From: Halocafeteria seosinensis
Taxonomy: Eukaryota > Sar > Bigyra > Bicosoecida
DNA length: 64,000 nt
Direction of reading: 5' to 3'
Assembly: GCA_001687465.1 (NCBI GenBank)
Contig: LVLI01000141.1
Location: 124,001 to 188,000, forward strand
Made by a program: the position numbers and the translations under genes. Below, piece after piece: positions 1 to 11,300 of this stretch. Under the pieces are notes generated by a model, which was not told the DNA's origin, ran no database searches, and worked only from the letters and a program-made list of their open reading frames with translations. Positions within the stretch are counted from its first letter, which is position 1; every line of letters starts with the position of its first letter.

Positions 1-3000
1 CGATTTACAAGCTGAACATAAGCTTAACGAGAACATTCATTCTGAAACTGTTGCCAACGCATTGTATGCTGAACACGTTGATCCATCCCAACAATATCCG
101 GCGGATGCGGTAAGAAAAATCAAGAAAGAAGAGCTTGATAGGTGGAATAGTTTAGTTCCACTACATGAGGATTGGACACAATACTCAGCTCAGAATCGAC
201 GGAAGAGCGCCCCCAACGTATTCAATCCAGGGAACCCAAATCCACTGCCTAAGCTTAAGCAAAAGTTCAAGAAAGCAATTCAAAGCAAGAACAATGTTGA
301 GGAAGATTCTTTCTACGAGACGGTTGTAAAGGCTATGCGTAAGAAAGACCGAGAAGCTCCGCACTTCACTACACTGAAGTATTTGCAAACGAAGGATAAA
401 CCAGCTACGGAGGACCCTGAAGCGAAATCAAATAAAATGTCTCCGCGTGAATGCTATTTGAACGTTTGCTACCAAACTGGTTTACCTCCGGAGCCTCTTC
501 TGCTACGAGATAAACTGAACACCGAACTGAACTTTGCCTACTATGGCTTAGGTCGAGAAAGAATCCACGCGCTATCAGCAGCGTTGGCTTCGGGTATGCC
601 GATGATTACTTCTTTGGATATGACCGGAAACAGGATGACGGGAGTAGATGTGGCCGAACTTGTAGCCGGGGTGGCGGTGCTTCCTAATCTTCAACAGCTA
701 AGTTTGGATAATAATGAAATTGGACGGCCAGGAATAAGAGCAATTTGCAACCTGCTGAGGAGTTCCACAATGCTGCAAGAATTACGCATGGAAAAAGGGG
801 AAATCGGTGATAGGTAAGTTACTTAGAATTGTACGTCCCCCTAAGAACCTGTTGCTCCTATTCAGTCTCCACTTGTGTGCACAGAGAAGTAGAAGACGTA
901 TGCAAAGCGTTAGCGGGAAACAGGACTTTACGTACTCTAAAGCTAGGACACAACTCTATCGGGAGCAAAGGAGGCTTGGCGATCGGGAGTATGCTTTGCG
1001 ATAATATGTAAGCTTTGGTATTGCCGTTCTTGTCATGCGCAATCGTTCTGAACTCATGTTGCTTGGCAGGGGATTGCGTTCGTTGGGGCTAGAGTGGAAC
1101 GGAATCAGAGGAGCCGGTGCGAACGCTGTAGCTTCCGCTTTGAGTGAGAACTACAAGCTGAAGGAATTGTACCTCTCATGGAATCACTTTGGGGAAGATG
1201 GGATGGAAGCGCTTTCCTCGGCACTACTGAACAACGAAAGTCTTGAGGTGCTGGACCTTAGCTGCAATTCGGTGAATGGTAGAGCCAGTGTGATGCTAGC
1301 CAGTAGTTTGAGGCGAAACTCAGCGTTGAAGCTCTTGAAATTCAATGAAAACTCCCCGGGACTCCAAGGGATTCAGGCACTGTTCCGCGCGCAACTTCAC
1401 CGCGTTCCGAGGGACCTGAAGGACATCCAGGAGCACGAGGTGGACTTTCCTCCTCCATCCTTGACTTACGATATTCCCCATCCCTCGCTTCCACGGAGAC
1501 CTGCGTTGGACATGGAACTGATCGGTTGTAATATAGATTCTGGTGAGGAGGGTGTCTTTGATGCCCATTGTTCGACTCGAGAATACTTGCTACAATTGGA
1601 CAATCCGTACGACAGAGCCGTACTGGACGAATTACTTACCCTGTACAGGCTCCGCCCTTCCTTCGTTATTGAGGAATTTAAACATAACGGAAAGCGAATT
1701 GAGCTAGGGTTTCGTTATTTGGATGGTACGTGGCCTCACACTCTGCAAAATTTGACTCTGGCATTGGTATACTGACTGCACGTGTGTTTTGCAGCGCCAA
1801 AGTTACGAGAAAAGTATAAAAGTCTAGCAGATGCGAAACGTCAAGAAATTGCACGATGCAAAGCGGACAGAGCAATACATGACAGCGAACTAGACCCTTC
1901 ATCCTTGGAAAGAATATCTGACTTGGAGAAAGAGAGAGTTGTACTCGAAACTGAGTACGATAATGCTTCTAAGTCTATTAGATACGTTACAGTAAAAAAT
2001 GGTGGCACTAAGGAACCGTACGTATGCCCGCAAAGTGGCAGTTGTCACGTTGTCGTACGATTGGAAAACATAGCCACAAGCGACTGGGACAGGGTAAGCT
2101 TCCTCACTAAAATAACCTAAAATGTTGTCAGAATTTAAGTCCGTCTTCGCAGCCCGCTGATGCTGCTCTGGCAACTGTTTGCAATTCTCTTTGGTCGGAA
2201 AGACTCTCCATGGGAGAAAGAAAGAGTTTATTGGCAGCAGTTTCTGCTGAAGTAACACTGAACGCTGAGCAGGCTCACAAGCTGATTGTGGTATGTGAAA
2301 AGAGGATATCGTATGCCCGCACAACTTGTGTACCTGTACATCTCGATTTCAGGCAGCGACAAGGGGAAGTGAGCAGTACTACGGGGACGTCAGCACTGCT
2401 ATTGAAACTGTAATGGAAACTCTCGTGGATATACAAGACTGGCACGAACTGGTGCAAAGGTGTTTCATCTTCAGTCCGAAAAATGTTCTCAAGTTTAAGT
2501 CGGGAAGTGGGGCTCTCCTGACGTGAGTGATATAACTTCCAATTCAATGGCGTGTCTAGCAGGTCATGATCGTTCAATCGCCCTTCAGGTATAATGAGAG
2601 ACACTTAACTGGACACTACAGGCTTAACATGTCTTCCAAATTTGATGCAATAGTGTTAAACCGGCTTCTTCAACGAAACACAGAGCAGCGCGAAGTAAGT
2701 GCATTTCTTATTTTTCGAAAATGCTTGAAAAGAACAGTCGTTTCTTTGCTCTACCAGGAACTCTTTGTGCGCAAAGGAATCGATACTTCGCAATACGGAG
2801 AAGGTAATAACTTCAGGAATGCTTCCATTTCAGGGAGGTTTCAGAGCATCCCAAAGTTTATACGAAACAGGAACAGGTTTCCATTAGGTCAGTGGTTTGC
2901 AGAACTAATCAGCACGTTTGGGTGGCTATGTAACCGTCGGTTTACTACAGGGATTGTCGAATTCGACTATGTTAGTACCTATAGACCTACCCCGGACGAT

Positions 3001-4200
3001 GCGTGCTTCACTTCGGCTGAAGTTAACGTCATTTTGGAAGTAAGATCGAGACAAACAAGTTGCAATTGATTGTGTATCATTGCCCCTTCGTTTACAGGAG
3101 ATATTGACCTCCCTTGGGTTACGAGATATGGTATCCTCCCTCGAAGGGATGGGCTGCCAAGAGCTCCAGAACGTAGTGACCCTAGTGAACATAGTTAAGA
3201 GTCGACGAGAAACATTGAAGGCACGGCTTGGTTCAAACAAAGAGGAAATATCTGAACAAGTTCCCTTCGAGCAGTTGGTACTTGACAAATCTCCTCGCAA
3301 TATGAAGGTCTTGAGTTCGGAGACTTCCTATCAGTCTTACGGGATTGCTCCCCAAGATGCAGTCAACTTTTCCCCATATGCCAAAATCTACGGGCAAAAG
3401 GACCCTGGTAAGTTCGATCTGAACGAAATCGTACACTATGGTGTTACGCTTGCACTTTTTATCCATTTCTCTCGTTGACTGCAGTTTCATTACTGTCGGT
3501 ATCAGAGAAGGAGTGTGTCAATAGTGTGATACGGGAAGCCCTTGAGGTGCTGCGAGGACACCTAGGACGGTTATACTTTACCCAGGAGCAACTGCAAAGA
3601 GTCATAAGCTGCTTCCCGGAATCCCCGTTTCATGCACGAGTCAGGGCAATGGTACTTTTATTCTCCAAAGTGTGGAGTATCAAAGACTTTTGGAGACTGG
3701 TTGGCACTATGCTGCCAGTTGAACGAGCTCGCCAAGACGTGAGTAAACCTAATTAATTGGAGCTACCGCGACGGGAAACGTTAAAGTTTGGGTTTTCAAG
3801 CAGGTTGCCAAAGCATTAGGATACTTAAACATCGTGGACGCAGATGATCTCGACCGAACATTCTTACTCGATCTGTCCATACCCGATGAACGACGGTTCA
3901 TGAAACAGCTAGTTTATGTTGGTGTGGAGGAACCAGGTGAGTTATCGGAAGAGGTTCTGATTAGGTCCAAAGCGGAAAAACAACTCCATTAAGTTTCTGC
4001 TACGTTATCTATTTTCAGGCGAAAACTTCAAAGACCAAAACTTTAACGATATTCCCGGATGGGAGCTACCAAAATCTTGGATAGATGAAGTCCCGAATAA
4101 AGGAAAACTGTCACTGACATATACAACCCAAGGGGAGGGTTGCAAGAAAGTCCCAGCATGTAGAGAGAAAGTGAAAAGCGCTACTCTGCTTTCGATATGA
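1..4200 (+). CDS. Leucine-rich-repeat protein with DUF4476-like C-terminal domains (5' partial)
   Basis: The reading frame is open to the left edge and has no start codon in view, so the gene begins outside the window. From about 540 to 1340 the spliced product contains RI-type leucine-rich repeats, for example LQQLSLDNNEIG, LRTLKLGHNSIGSKG, LKELYLSWNHFGEDG and LEVLDLSCNSVNG. A middle region and at least two DUF4476-like helical modules follow; the clearest one reads FTQEQLQRVISCFPES and ends FWRLVGTMLP, near 3580-3720. Introns with matching phase include 814-884, 1008-1069, 1726-1794, 2094-2131, 2291-2352 and 2523-2588, with more to the stop TGA at 4198-4200. LRR proteins of this kind are common in flagellate protists, but the role is not known from sequence. 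The stop lies 39 bp from the stop of the converging COPE gene. LRR identity is firm, DUF4476 is probable, and some exon joins in 2780-3070 are ambiguous. Confidence 0.75.
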
Positions 4201-4239
4201 ATGTCCACGAATGAGGCAGATCGTGTAGGCTCAAGCATG

Positions 4240-5553
4240 TTACGCTTGGAATAGCTTCGTGTTTCGATCAAACGCCGACTCCAACAAGTCCCGCTGTTCC
4301 ACGTATGAATTCTTTGAATCTGACTTCTTCAAACGTCTGCACCACCAAATTGATTTCAGACTGAAGCATATACAGACTCAAGCATGCACACGACTTACTC
4401 TATATATTCCTGTATTTGCGACTCTTCAACTGCAGTATGTCTTCCACAAGTTACTAAATTTATCAATCTTTCAGGCATTTCTCGGGGAATTTCATCATCT
4501 TCCGCCAGGATATTTTCAGCCTCAGAAAAAGCACCTTGTTTCATCAGAGCCACAACAAGACCGGTGGACAACAATGGGGATCCGCCAAAGCTTTCTCTTA
4601 GTTCACTAAAAATGCTCCTCGCGGTAGTCGCTGCCTCCTGGCTTTGCGACAAGTACAGCCAGCCCCGCGAGAGCTGTGTCAGTGCGTTTTCGTCATCTAG
4701 TGCAGCCATATCCTTCAAGACTTCTGTGGCCTTATCGAGACGGTCAATAATAAGCAAAATGTGTACCTGCAATGACGCACCTCACGAGGGATTCTCAATT
4801 ATAAAGGAGAGTCACGCGTTGACGTACGGAAATCGCTCGATGCTCCATTGTCTCAAATTTATGCAGTACTTGGAGGGCGTTTGAGTAGTCCTCCTCTCGC
4901 GAGTATATCACTGTACCGAACGATTCGATTCCAAAGTTTAAAGACGTTCGAAGGTTCCTCGAGGAGAGCACTTACTTGCTGCCACGATCTGGAGATACTT
5001 ATTTGTATTGCGGTTCGTGTCAGACATGAACTCTTGCATAGTGCGAAGGGCAGTTTGTTTTCGTTCTCCACCCTTTAGGTACGTAGCGAAAATCCAAATA
5101 GCCTGAAATTTAGACAAACAAAGTATCAAGTACGGAGAAACTAAACTTGTAGACCTAAGAGAATGCATCGTACCTGCATTGCTGGTCGATGTTCCTGCGA
5201 CGGAGGCTGCACTTCCTCCAGAACCATGTCGATTTCACCCATAGCGATATACGCTCGGTAGAGAAAACTGAAGCATTGCAACGACAAACGGATTCGACAT
5301 GACCTGCCACGACACTATCATCATCCCTTATAGCCAAACCCAAACGTACAAGTCGCGTTCCTGTTTCTGCTCGTCGTCTTTAGGCTTGATTTTGGATGCC
5401 TCTTCTTGTACCATCTGCAACCGAGGCATATAGACTAAAATAAGAAACTGTATATATTCCCTCTGTACACAGTGCCACACTTACAGAGTAGTTACCAATG
5501 TAAAAGTAATTCCTCAGGGTATAGAATGCATCGGGTTCAGTCGTAGCCTCCAT
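4240..5553 (-). CDS. COPE: Coatomer subunit epsilon (epsilon-COP)
   Basis: Epsilon-COP is a TPR-type subunit of the COPI coat that mediates retrograde Golgi-to-ER vesicle traffic. The minus-strand product starts at ATG 5553 (MEATTEPDAFYTLRNYFYIGNYS), the typical family opening. It continues through ERDFFLYRAYIAMGEIDMVLEEV, AIWIFATYLKGGERKQTALR and LDKATEVLKDMAALDDENAL, then SGGSPLL-type TPR helices, and ends LLESAFDRNTKLFQA before TAA at 4240-4242. At least five short introns (50-80 nt) separate these blocks; the last exon is recovered by the GTAAGT donor just after codon ...QEYIE. About 290 residues are expected, as usual for the family. The gene is head-to-head with DNAAF1 (264 bp between start codons) and tail-to-tail with the LRR gene. 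Confidence 0.9.
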
Positions 5554-5817
5554 TGTTTGTTACTTTCCTCGTTAAATATACACCACAAACAAAACAGACG
5601 GGATTCAATGCTCTTCACTAGTTCCTTCTACTACGACTATCATTATCTTGGGCACTAGACTACCAATACCTGCGCCATCAAGGTCAGCCACCCCTTTCCC
5701 AAGTGTGCGAAAAGATTGTTGGCTTTGCAACAAGTGGTAAACGCTTGAGTATAGGACCTTGAGCAACCAGAGTTGTCTTGTATGAGCTACATAATAGGTA
5801 AATTTTGGAATGAGTGA
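5554..5817. promoter_or_regulatory. Shared upstream region of divergent COPE and DNAAF1
   Basis: This 264-bp interval lies between two start codons on opposite strands, so both promoters must lie here or overlap the coding sequences. I see no TATA box or repeated element I would defend. Confidence 0.4.
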
Positions 5818-7853
5818 ATGCAAAACAGAGCCAATAAAATGGCGGAAATGAACAAGAAGGATCTGAAGCGGATATGCCGCAAACTGGACCTGTACGGCAC
5901 GCCATACCTCAACGAGAAGCTGTATTTGCACTTCAAGGTAAGGCTGGAATGCTCCATGCAGGCTCTAAATAGCGTCGTTTGGACAGGTATTGCTGCCAAG
6001 GAATCGACTCGTAGCTCGGGCTTTTCCCACATTCAGCTTTGGCGCTGTTTTAGGGTTTGATATACTCATTTATGAACTGCTTCCTACAGGGTTATGACAA
6101 AATTCAAAACTTGGAGGAGTATACTGGTGCGTGGAGTCATCGAGAATGTCATAGCGTTCGAACAACTTGGAAGTGTCATTCTGTTTGCTCTTTCGAACTC
6201 AGGTCTCCGCGTGCTATGGCTCGAAGGGAATGCGATCAGCAAAATTGAGGGACTCGAGCACCAGACCGACATGCGGTCATTGTACTTGCACGAAAACTGC
6301 ATCGAGGAGATCGAAAACCTCGAGCATATGGTATGTGATTCTTACCACTGACGCAGCTGGATAGTGTGATGGAATTGAAAATCACAATAAGTTCCTGCAG
6401 AAAGAACTGGTGAACCTGAATCTGTCCAACAACTGCATCAGGAGAATTGAAAACTTATCAGGACTTCCAAAGCTCGAGGTGAGTATATTCATGATTTTGT
6501 CGTGGGAAATTTTCCGTTGCGAACTTTTAATTAGTCAAAATACGTATTACACGAATGGATCTCTCGCAGACTCTTCTCCTCTCACACAACCAAATAAAAG
6601 ACTTGGACGCTTTAGAACACTTGCGCGAGTGTCCCACCATACGTTGTTTGGATCTGCAGGTATGACCTACTGCAAATCGCAAGCAAGTAAACCTACTTCA
6701 GCAGCCATCAAAGTGTAATCGTATTATTATGCAGCATAACAATATTAAGTCTCCCGAAGTCCTGGACATTTTTGAGTCTATGCCGGAGCTTCGTGTGCTG
6801 TATTTGCAAGTACGTACACGCTGCATATTTCTGGATTTACGTCCGTCCGGATGCATGTTATTTCATTTTATGCTTCACAGGGAAATCCATGTGTAAAGCA
6901 CATCAAGCACTACCGCAAAGTCGTTATTTCAAGGCTGAAGAACTTGAAATATCTGGATGATCGACCGGTATTCGATGATGAGAGGCTGCGCTCGGAAGCT
7001 TGGTATGGAGTGTATCAGACAGGTAACGTTGAGCTAGCATGAACAGTAGTTGTTCTGTTGTTCGGGATGAATGACTAGTTAATGGATATCACAGACGGAG
7101 TTAAAGCTGCTGCTCAAGCTGAAAGGGAAGAGGTAGACCGCCAGCAGAAAGAAAAACGAGAGAGGGACGAGAGGAATTTCAAGGGTATGCGTGTAGTTCC
7201 GCCCTCAAGAATGCGCAACAACGTAATTACGACGCGTGTCCTTGCAGCCTTCGAAGAGCTTATTCGAGGATCAAAGGAAAATACGGAGGACACGAATGAT
7301 ACATCCGTGTCCTCAACAGAGAGCAACGAACGTGACCGCGACGCCACTCAGTTGTTTGTCACGGAAGGTCAGTCTAATATCGAGAACGAGGGCACCAGCG
7401 GAGACGAAACTGCTTCTAAAGATAGGAAAGGACTATATGATCAACCGCCATCGGGCGTGAAGTTGCCATTGAAAGGAGGCTACCCGGACATAAACAAAGT
7501 CGCAGTAGATGACAATCCATCCTTCCCGAGGGACGAGGAAAATATTTACCATATGCCAGAACGAGAGAGTCATCGAGAGCACAGGTACGTAGTTCCGTGA
7601 AACCTAGTGCATTTGTTTGTTTACATGTAACGAAGTATTTGTGTGTGGCCTCAGGGAAATACGGCAACAACGATTTTCTAACAAGAAGACCGAAGAGCGG
7701 GAATCCGAAGACCAGAGTTGGGAACGACAGCCACAAGCTGCACGCCCTCCCGTGAACCCACTCACGGAAGAAACATCTTACCAAACAGGAAACGTCGATA
7801 CAGGAACCAGCGAAGTCCCTAATCGAGAGACGAATATAGAGGAGATTGATTAA
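5818..7853 (+). CDS. DNAAF1: Dynein axonemal assembly factor 1 (LRRC50/ODA7)
   Basis: DNAAF1 is a cytoplasmic leucine-rich-repeat factor needed to preassemble outer and inner dynein arms of motile cilia. Nine exons join in frame to give 452 aa. The N-terminus has the family signature MTKKDLKKICKKL-like ([16 protein letters not shown]) followed by LRRs: [71 protein letters not shown] and LRVLYLQGNPCVK. The LRRcap motif [26 protein letters not shown] comes next. The second half is charged and disordered, with a basic/acidic helix ([21 protein letters not shown]). Introns are 5938-6089, 6127-6202, 6331-6400, 6479-6569, 6660-6734, 6810-6880, 7023-7094 and 7585-7654. A second in-frame ATG at 5839 (MAEMNKKDL) is a possible alternative start. 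The gene implies that the organism builds motile flagella. Confidence 0.93.
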
Positions 7854-8303
7854 TTTAAATTGGGTAATTCCTAATGTCGTGTTTTTCTGCTGCAAAACCA
7901 GATGACAGCATAAGCCAGCATCTGCAGAAAAATATACACTCAGAAGAGCATCTAAGCAGCTGGGATGCGTTCGGTTTTTATTTTACGGCGCTTTTTATCC
8001 TTTTTCTTTTCCTTGCTTCATCCATCAAGCAACGTCCCCGAGGGTATAATGTTTCCGCTTCCTACGGGGATGGGATTTGACGTACGCCAGTCGCCGAGAA
8101 AGCCAGCGAGAGTTAGGTTTGACAGTGTGGTATGAAAATTGCATGCCTAATATTGTGCTTGTTTTGTACAGAAGTACAGTGAAATAATTACCATCTTGCA
8201 ACAGTGTTGGCAGTGCTTATTCATGTGGTAATATCGTACAGACAGTGTGTACAGTACATAGAGAGAAAAGTCTACCTATCTTGGGGTTATTTCAGAGAGG
8301 TTA
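7854..8303. other. Intergenic region between DNAAF1 and the PH-domain gene
   Basis: This 450-bp interval has no confident gene. It holds the DNAAF1 3' end and the promoter of the next gene. A plus ORF at 7874-8080 (68 aa, one hydrophobic stretch) and a lysine-rich minus-strand stretch around 7950-8020 are open but show no family signature. Confidence 0.5.
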
Positions 8304-11300
8304 ATGTCTTCTTCCTCAACGGACGTGTTAACATCGACAGCTCAAGATGATCTCATGACAATGAATGGTACCAATGGTGGCACGGCGACAACAGGAGCTG
8401 CAGCCGTGGAAACAAGTGGAAATGGAATCAGGGTTTCAGCGATTGGGGTAGGAAGTCGTATCCCTGAGGTAGAGAACGAAGACGAAGATCTGCTCGGTAT
8501 CAACACGCCTCCGGCGAATATATCTACCGCCGTTCGTACGGCAGGAAATGGAGGAAGTGCTGACGAGAGAGCCGTGCAACGCAGTGCCCGAGACAAATCC
8601 CTCACGCGCCTCAGTCCGCTACGGACGGCGCTGTCGAATGCCGATGACAGCCGTGAGTATTTCACCGCGCTTGAATCGGGCGAATCTGGAGGCTCAATGC
8701 TCGATTCCAACCGAACAGCGAGCCAGCCCCTATCAGTACCGGCAAGGGGAAACCAGAATCAACACGTTTTCTTCGAGCCAAATGGGAACCAAGTTGGGTT
8801 ACAAAACCAGGAGAGTGCTCCAGCTGACAGTGAAGGCATAGGATTGAATAGGAGAGGGCATAGTAGAACTGAAAGGAGTCTTTCGGGTACATTGGATCTC
8901 CAATCTACTCATTTGCGTTCTACGATTACAGCGAAGGAAATGTTTCTCAGTGACCATCCGCCTGCTCGTAGCAACGATGGCCATGTTGCTTACCCGATGT
9001 TTTCCACCGGGATTCATCCTCTAGAGGAGGATTCCAGTGTGCCGCAACGAAAGTCATCCTCGCCGTCTACCGTTTCCACTAGCGCTGACAATATTAAACA
9101 AGTAAATCTAGAAGATGGGTCCCAAAACTGGGGTGACTGGGCAAACTATAAGGGCAGCACGATTCCTCAAAACCAGTACGCGAAGCAGAGGTCTCAATGG
9201 AAACGTTTTCACAGGTCATCGAGAGCGGACATGCAGAAAAAAAGTGCAGGAACTCCTACGGGAGGTCTTTCGTCTCCTCTAGGACGTCATCAGATGAAAT
9301 TTAGTCAATTTCGAAAGGTGCCTTCACTTCAGATGCTACTGAGGACTCGCAGCTTACAACGCAATCTAACAATGCGACACGCCGACCAGACTACCCAAGG
9401 GACGTACTCCTCTGGTAGCTACTTTGACTCTGGGAAGAATTCAGTGAGTTCATTCAGAAATTTCCAGTTGGAGAACGTGGACGCGGAGGAAAATGATCCC
9501 AACCAAACCACTGTGGAGACGCTTAGTCAGTGCTTTCCTGAGATCAAAGCTTTAGAACAATACAGTTGCGTATTGGAATCATATCTTCAGTCATACTCTG
9601 TTTACCGGCATATTTGGACGTGGACATGGACTGTACACTTCTCGAAGGCGTTTCCCGGGCCACCGATGCCATGGTTTCCTATAAAACTGCTGTACTACTG
9701 CAAGGATGAAACTCTGGATCAGTTATGCCGTCTTTGCCGATTTGTGCATGAGGAGGAGGAGGAGGTTAGTGGTGATAGAACTTTACTCTATGGTGCGTCA
9801 ACTTTGGGGAAGTACGAGGTGCTGTCAGGCCGGCCGAAGGCCGAAACACGGGGTGTTCTAGAGCGGATTGTAGGAGTTCTCGCCGAAATCGATAACTTCC
9901 TTGAGGAATCGTCTTCTCAGGAGACAGAGCCCTATTTTGCTTTCGTGCCCTTATCCGCTCCCATACCAGCTGCGCTGGACTTTCTCGCTGCTGCGGCTTT
10001 CCAAGCGTTTGAATATAGCTTTACAGGGGCCGAGCCATTGCCACAACCTAGACATACTGAAGATGCTTTTCTTTTGGTTGATTTTGTGGGTAACAGTTTC
10101 TTATCTTTGGAAGCTGTCAGTCGCGGTCTGGTGGAGTTGTTAGCAACGCGGCTTGTTAATAAATTTATGGAGTGTGCCCATTGTGCGTCTGAAACACTCA
10201 ACGGGGATCCTAGTCAAGAAACTTCCTTCCAAGATGACCTCTCCAGCTTGTTTGAATCTATGTGGGATAACACCGAAGGGGAGTCTCCTGACCGCCCTCT
10301 TCTGTATCGACGCGCTGGTAGGGCGACACAAGAGCACGCTGAAGACAGAAGTGGGTATCAAAGTGAAGGAGACGTGCCAAGAGAGTCTCCTCGTCCCTTA
10401 AAGACCGTTCGCCATAAGCGGAACAAGAGCGGAACTCCCCCTTTGGATGTCCAGCCTACTCAAACCCCCGCATTTTGGTCGCCCAGAAAGCGGCGTCAAG
10501 ATGCGGCATTACATCTAAGAAGGGAAAAAATGACCCATGGGCTTAGGATTTCAAAGTCCCCCGCTGACCATCGGCTGTCAACCTTGAATCGCTTATGGGA
10601 ATGGGTGCATTTGGGAGTAACAGTTCATCCTCATATACTGGGGAACTCAAACGCTGAAAGCCTTCAAGAATTGGCTAGCAGACTTATACCTGAAGCTGAT
10701 GTTGGTCATCAGTTTCCCGCTACTTTGGCTGATATTGATCTTGGAGGAGCAACAGCTCCAGACAAAGTGTGTCTTTTTCGGGGATGGCTTTACAAGGCCA
10801 CGGGCAAACCTGATGCTCAAGCCGTTTGGGAGAGCATTTTGGCTCAGAAGGACGAAAGCATGAACTATGAATGGTATTCCCACTTGAACGAACAGCAACT
10901 GGAAAATCTGGATGCGGTGTTGACGGAAGCGCGGGAGACCATCCAAGCAGACGGATCAACCGCTTTCCTGAGCTGCGAAAGCGATCATTGTGAACGCGTC
11001 AGAAACATATTGCGACGAAAAGGTGTACCGGAACAAGTACTGCCTATTCTGACACCATTAGTTTTTGGGCACGCTCCACCACCTCTGCGCAATTGCTGCG
11101 AGTCATCGTCGTTCGGGGGAGGGAAGGGATTTTCGTCACGGGACACTGCTCCTACTCAATTCGCCATTAGAGAGACGAAAACAGCGGGAGGAGTGACTTG
11201 GAAGCGATGCTACTGTATCTTGCAAGCTGATTCTAGTCAAATTGCCTCACAGCTCTTATCGCGCATTCACTCCGACGCAAAAGAGACCCCCTTCACATCA

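Noticed and set aside
2566-3069. Continuous 167-codon ORF in the LRR-DUF4476 gene
   Set aside because: It crosses several GT-AG introns. Two of the possible introns have lengths that keep the frame, so retention cannot be excluded, but it is not a separate gene.
4384-4884. 166-codon plus-strand ORF
   Set aside because: It is antisense to the well-supported COPE exons.
7950-8135. Lysine-rich minus-strand stretch (SKEKKKDKKRRKIKTERIPAA) upstream of the 1,883-aa gene
   Set aside because: A T-rich plus strand read backwards gives Lys by composition, and no upstream exon with a start could be joined.
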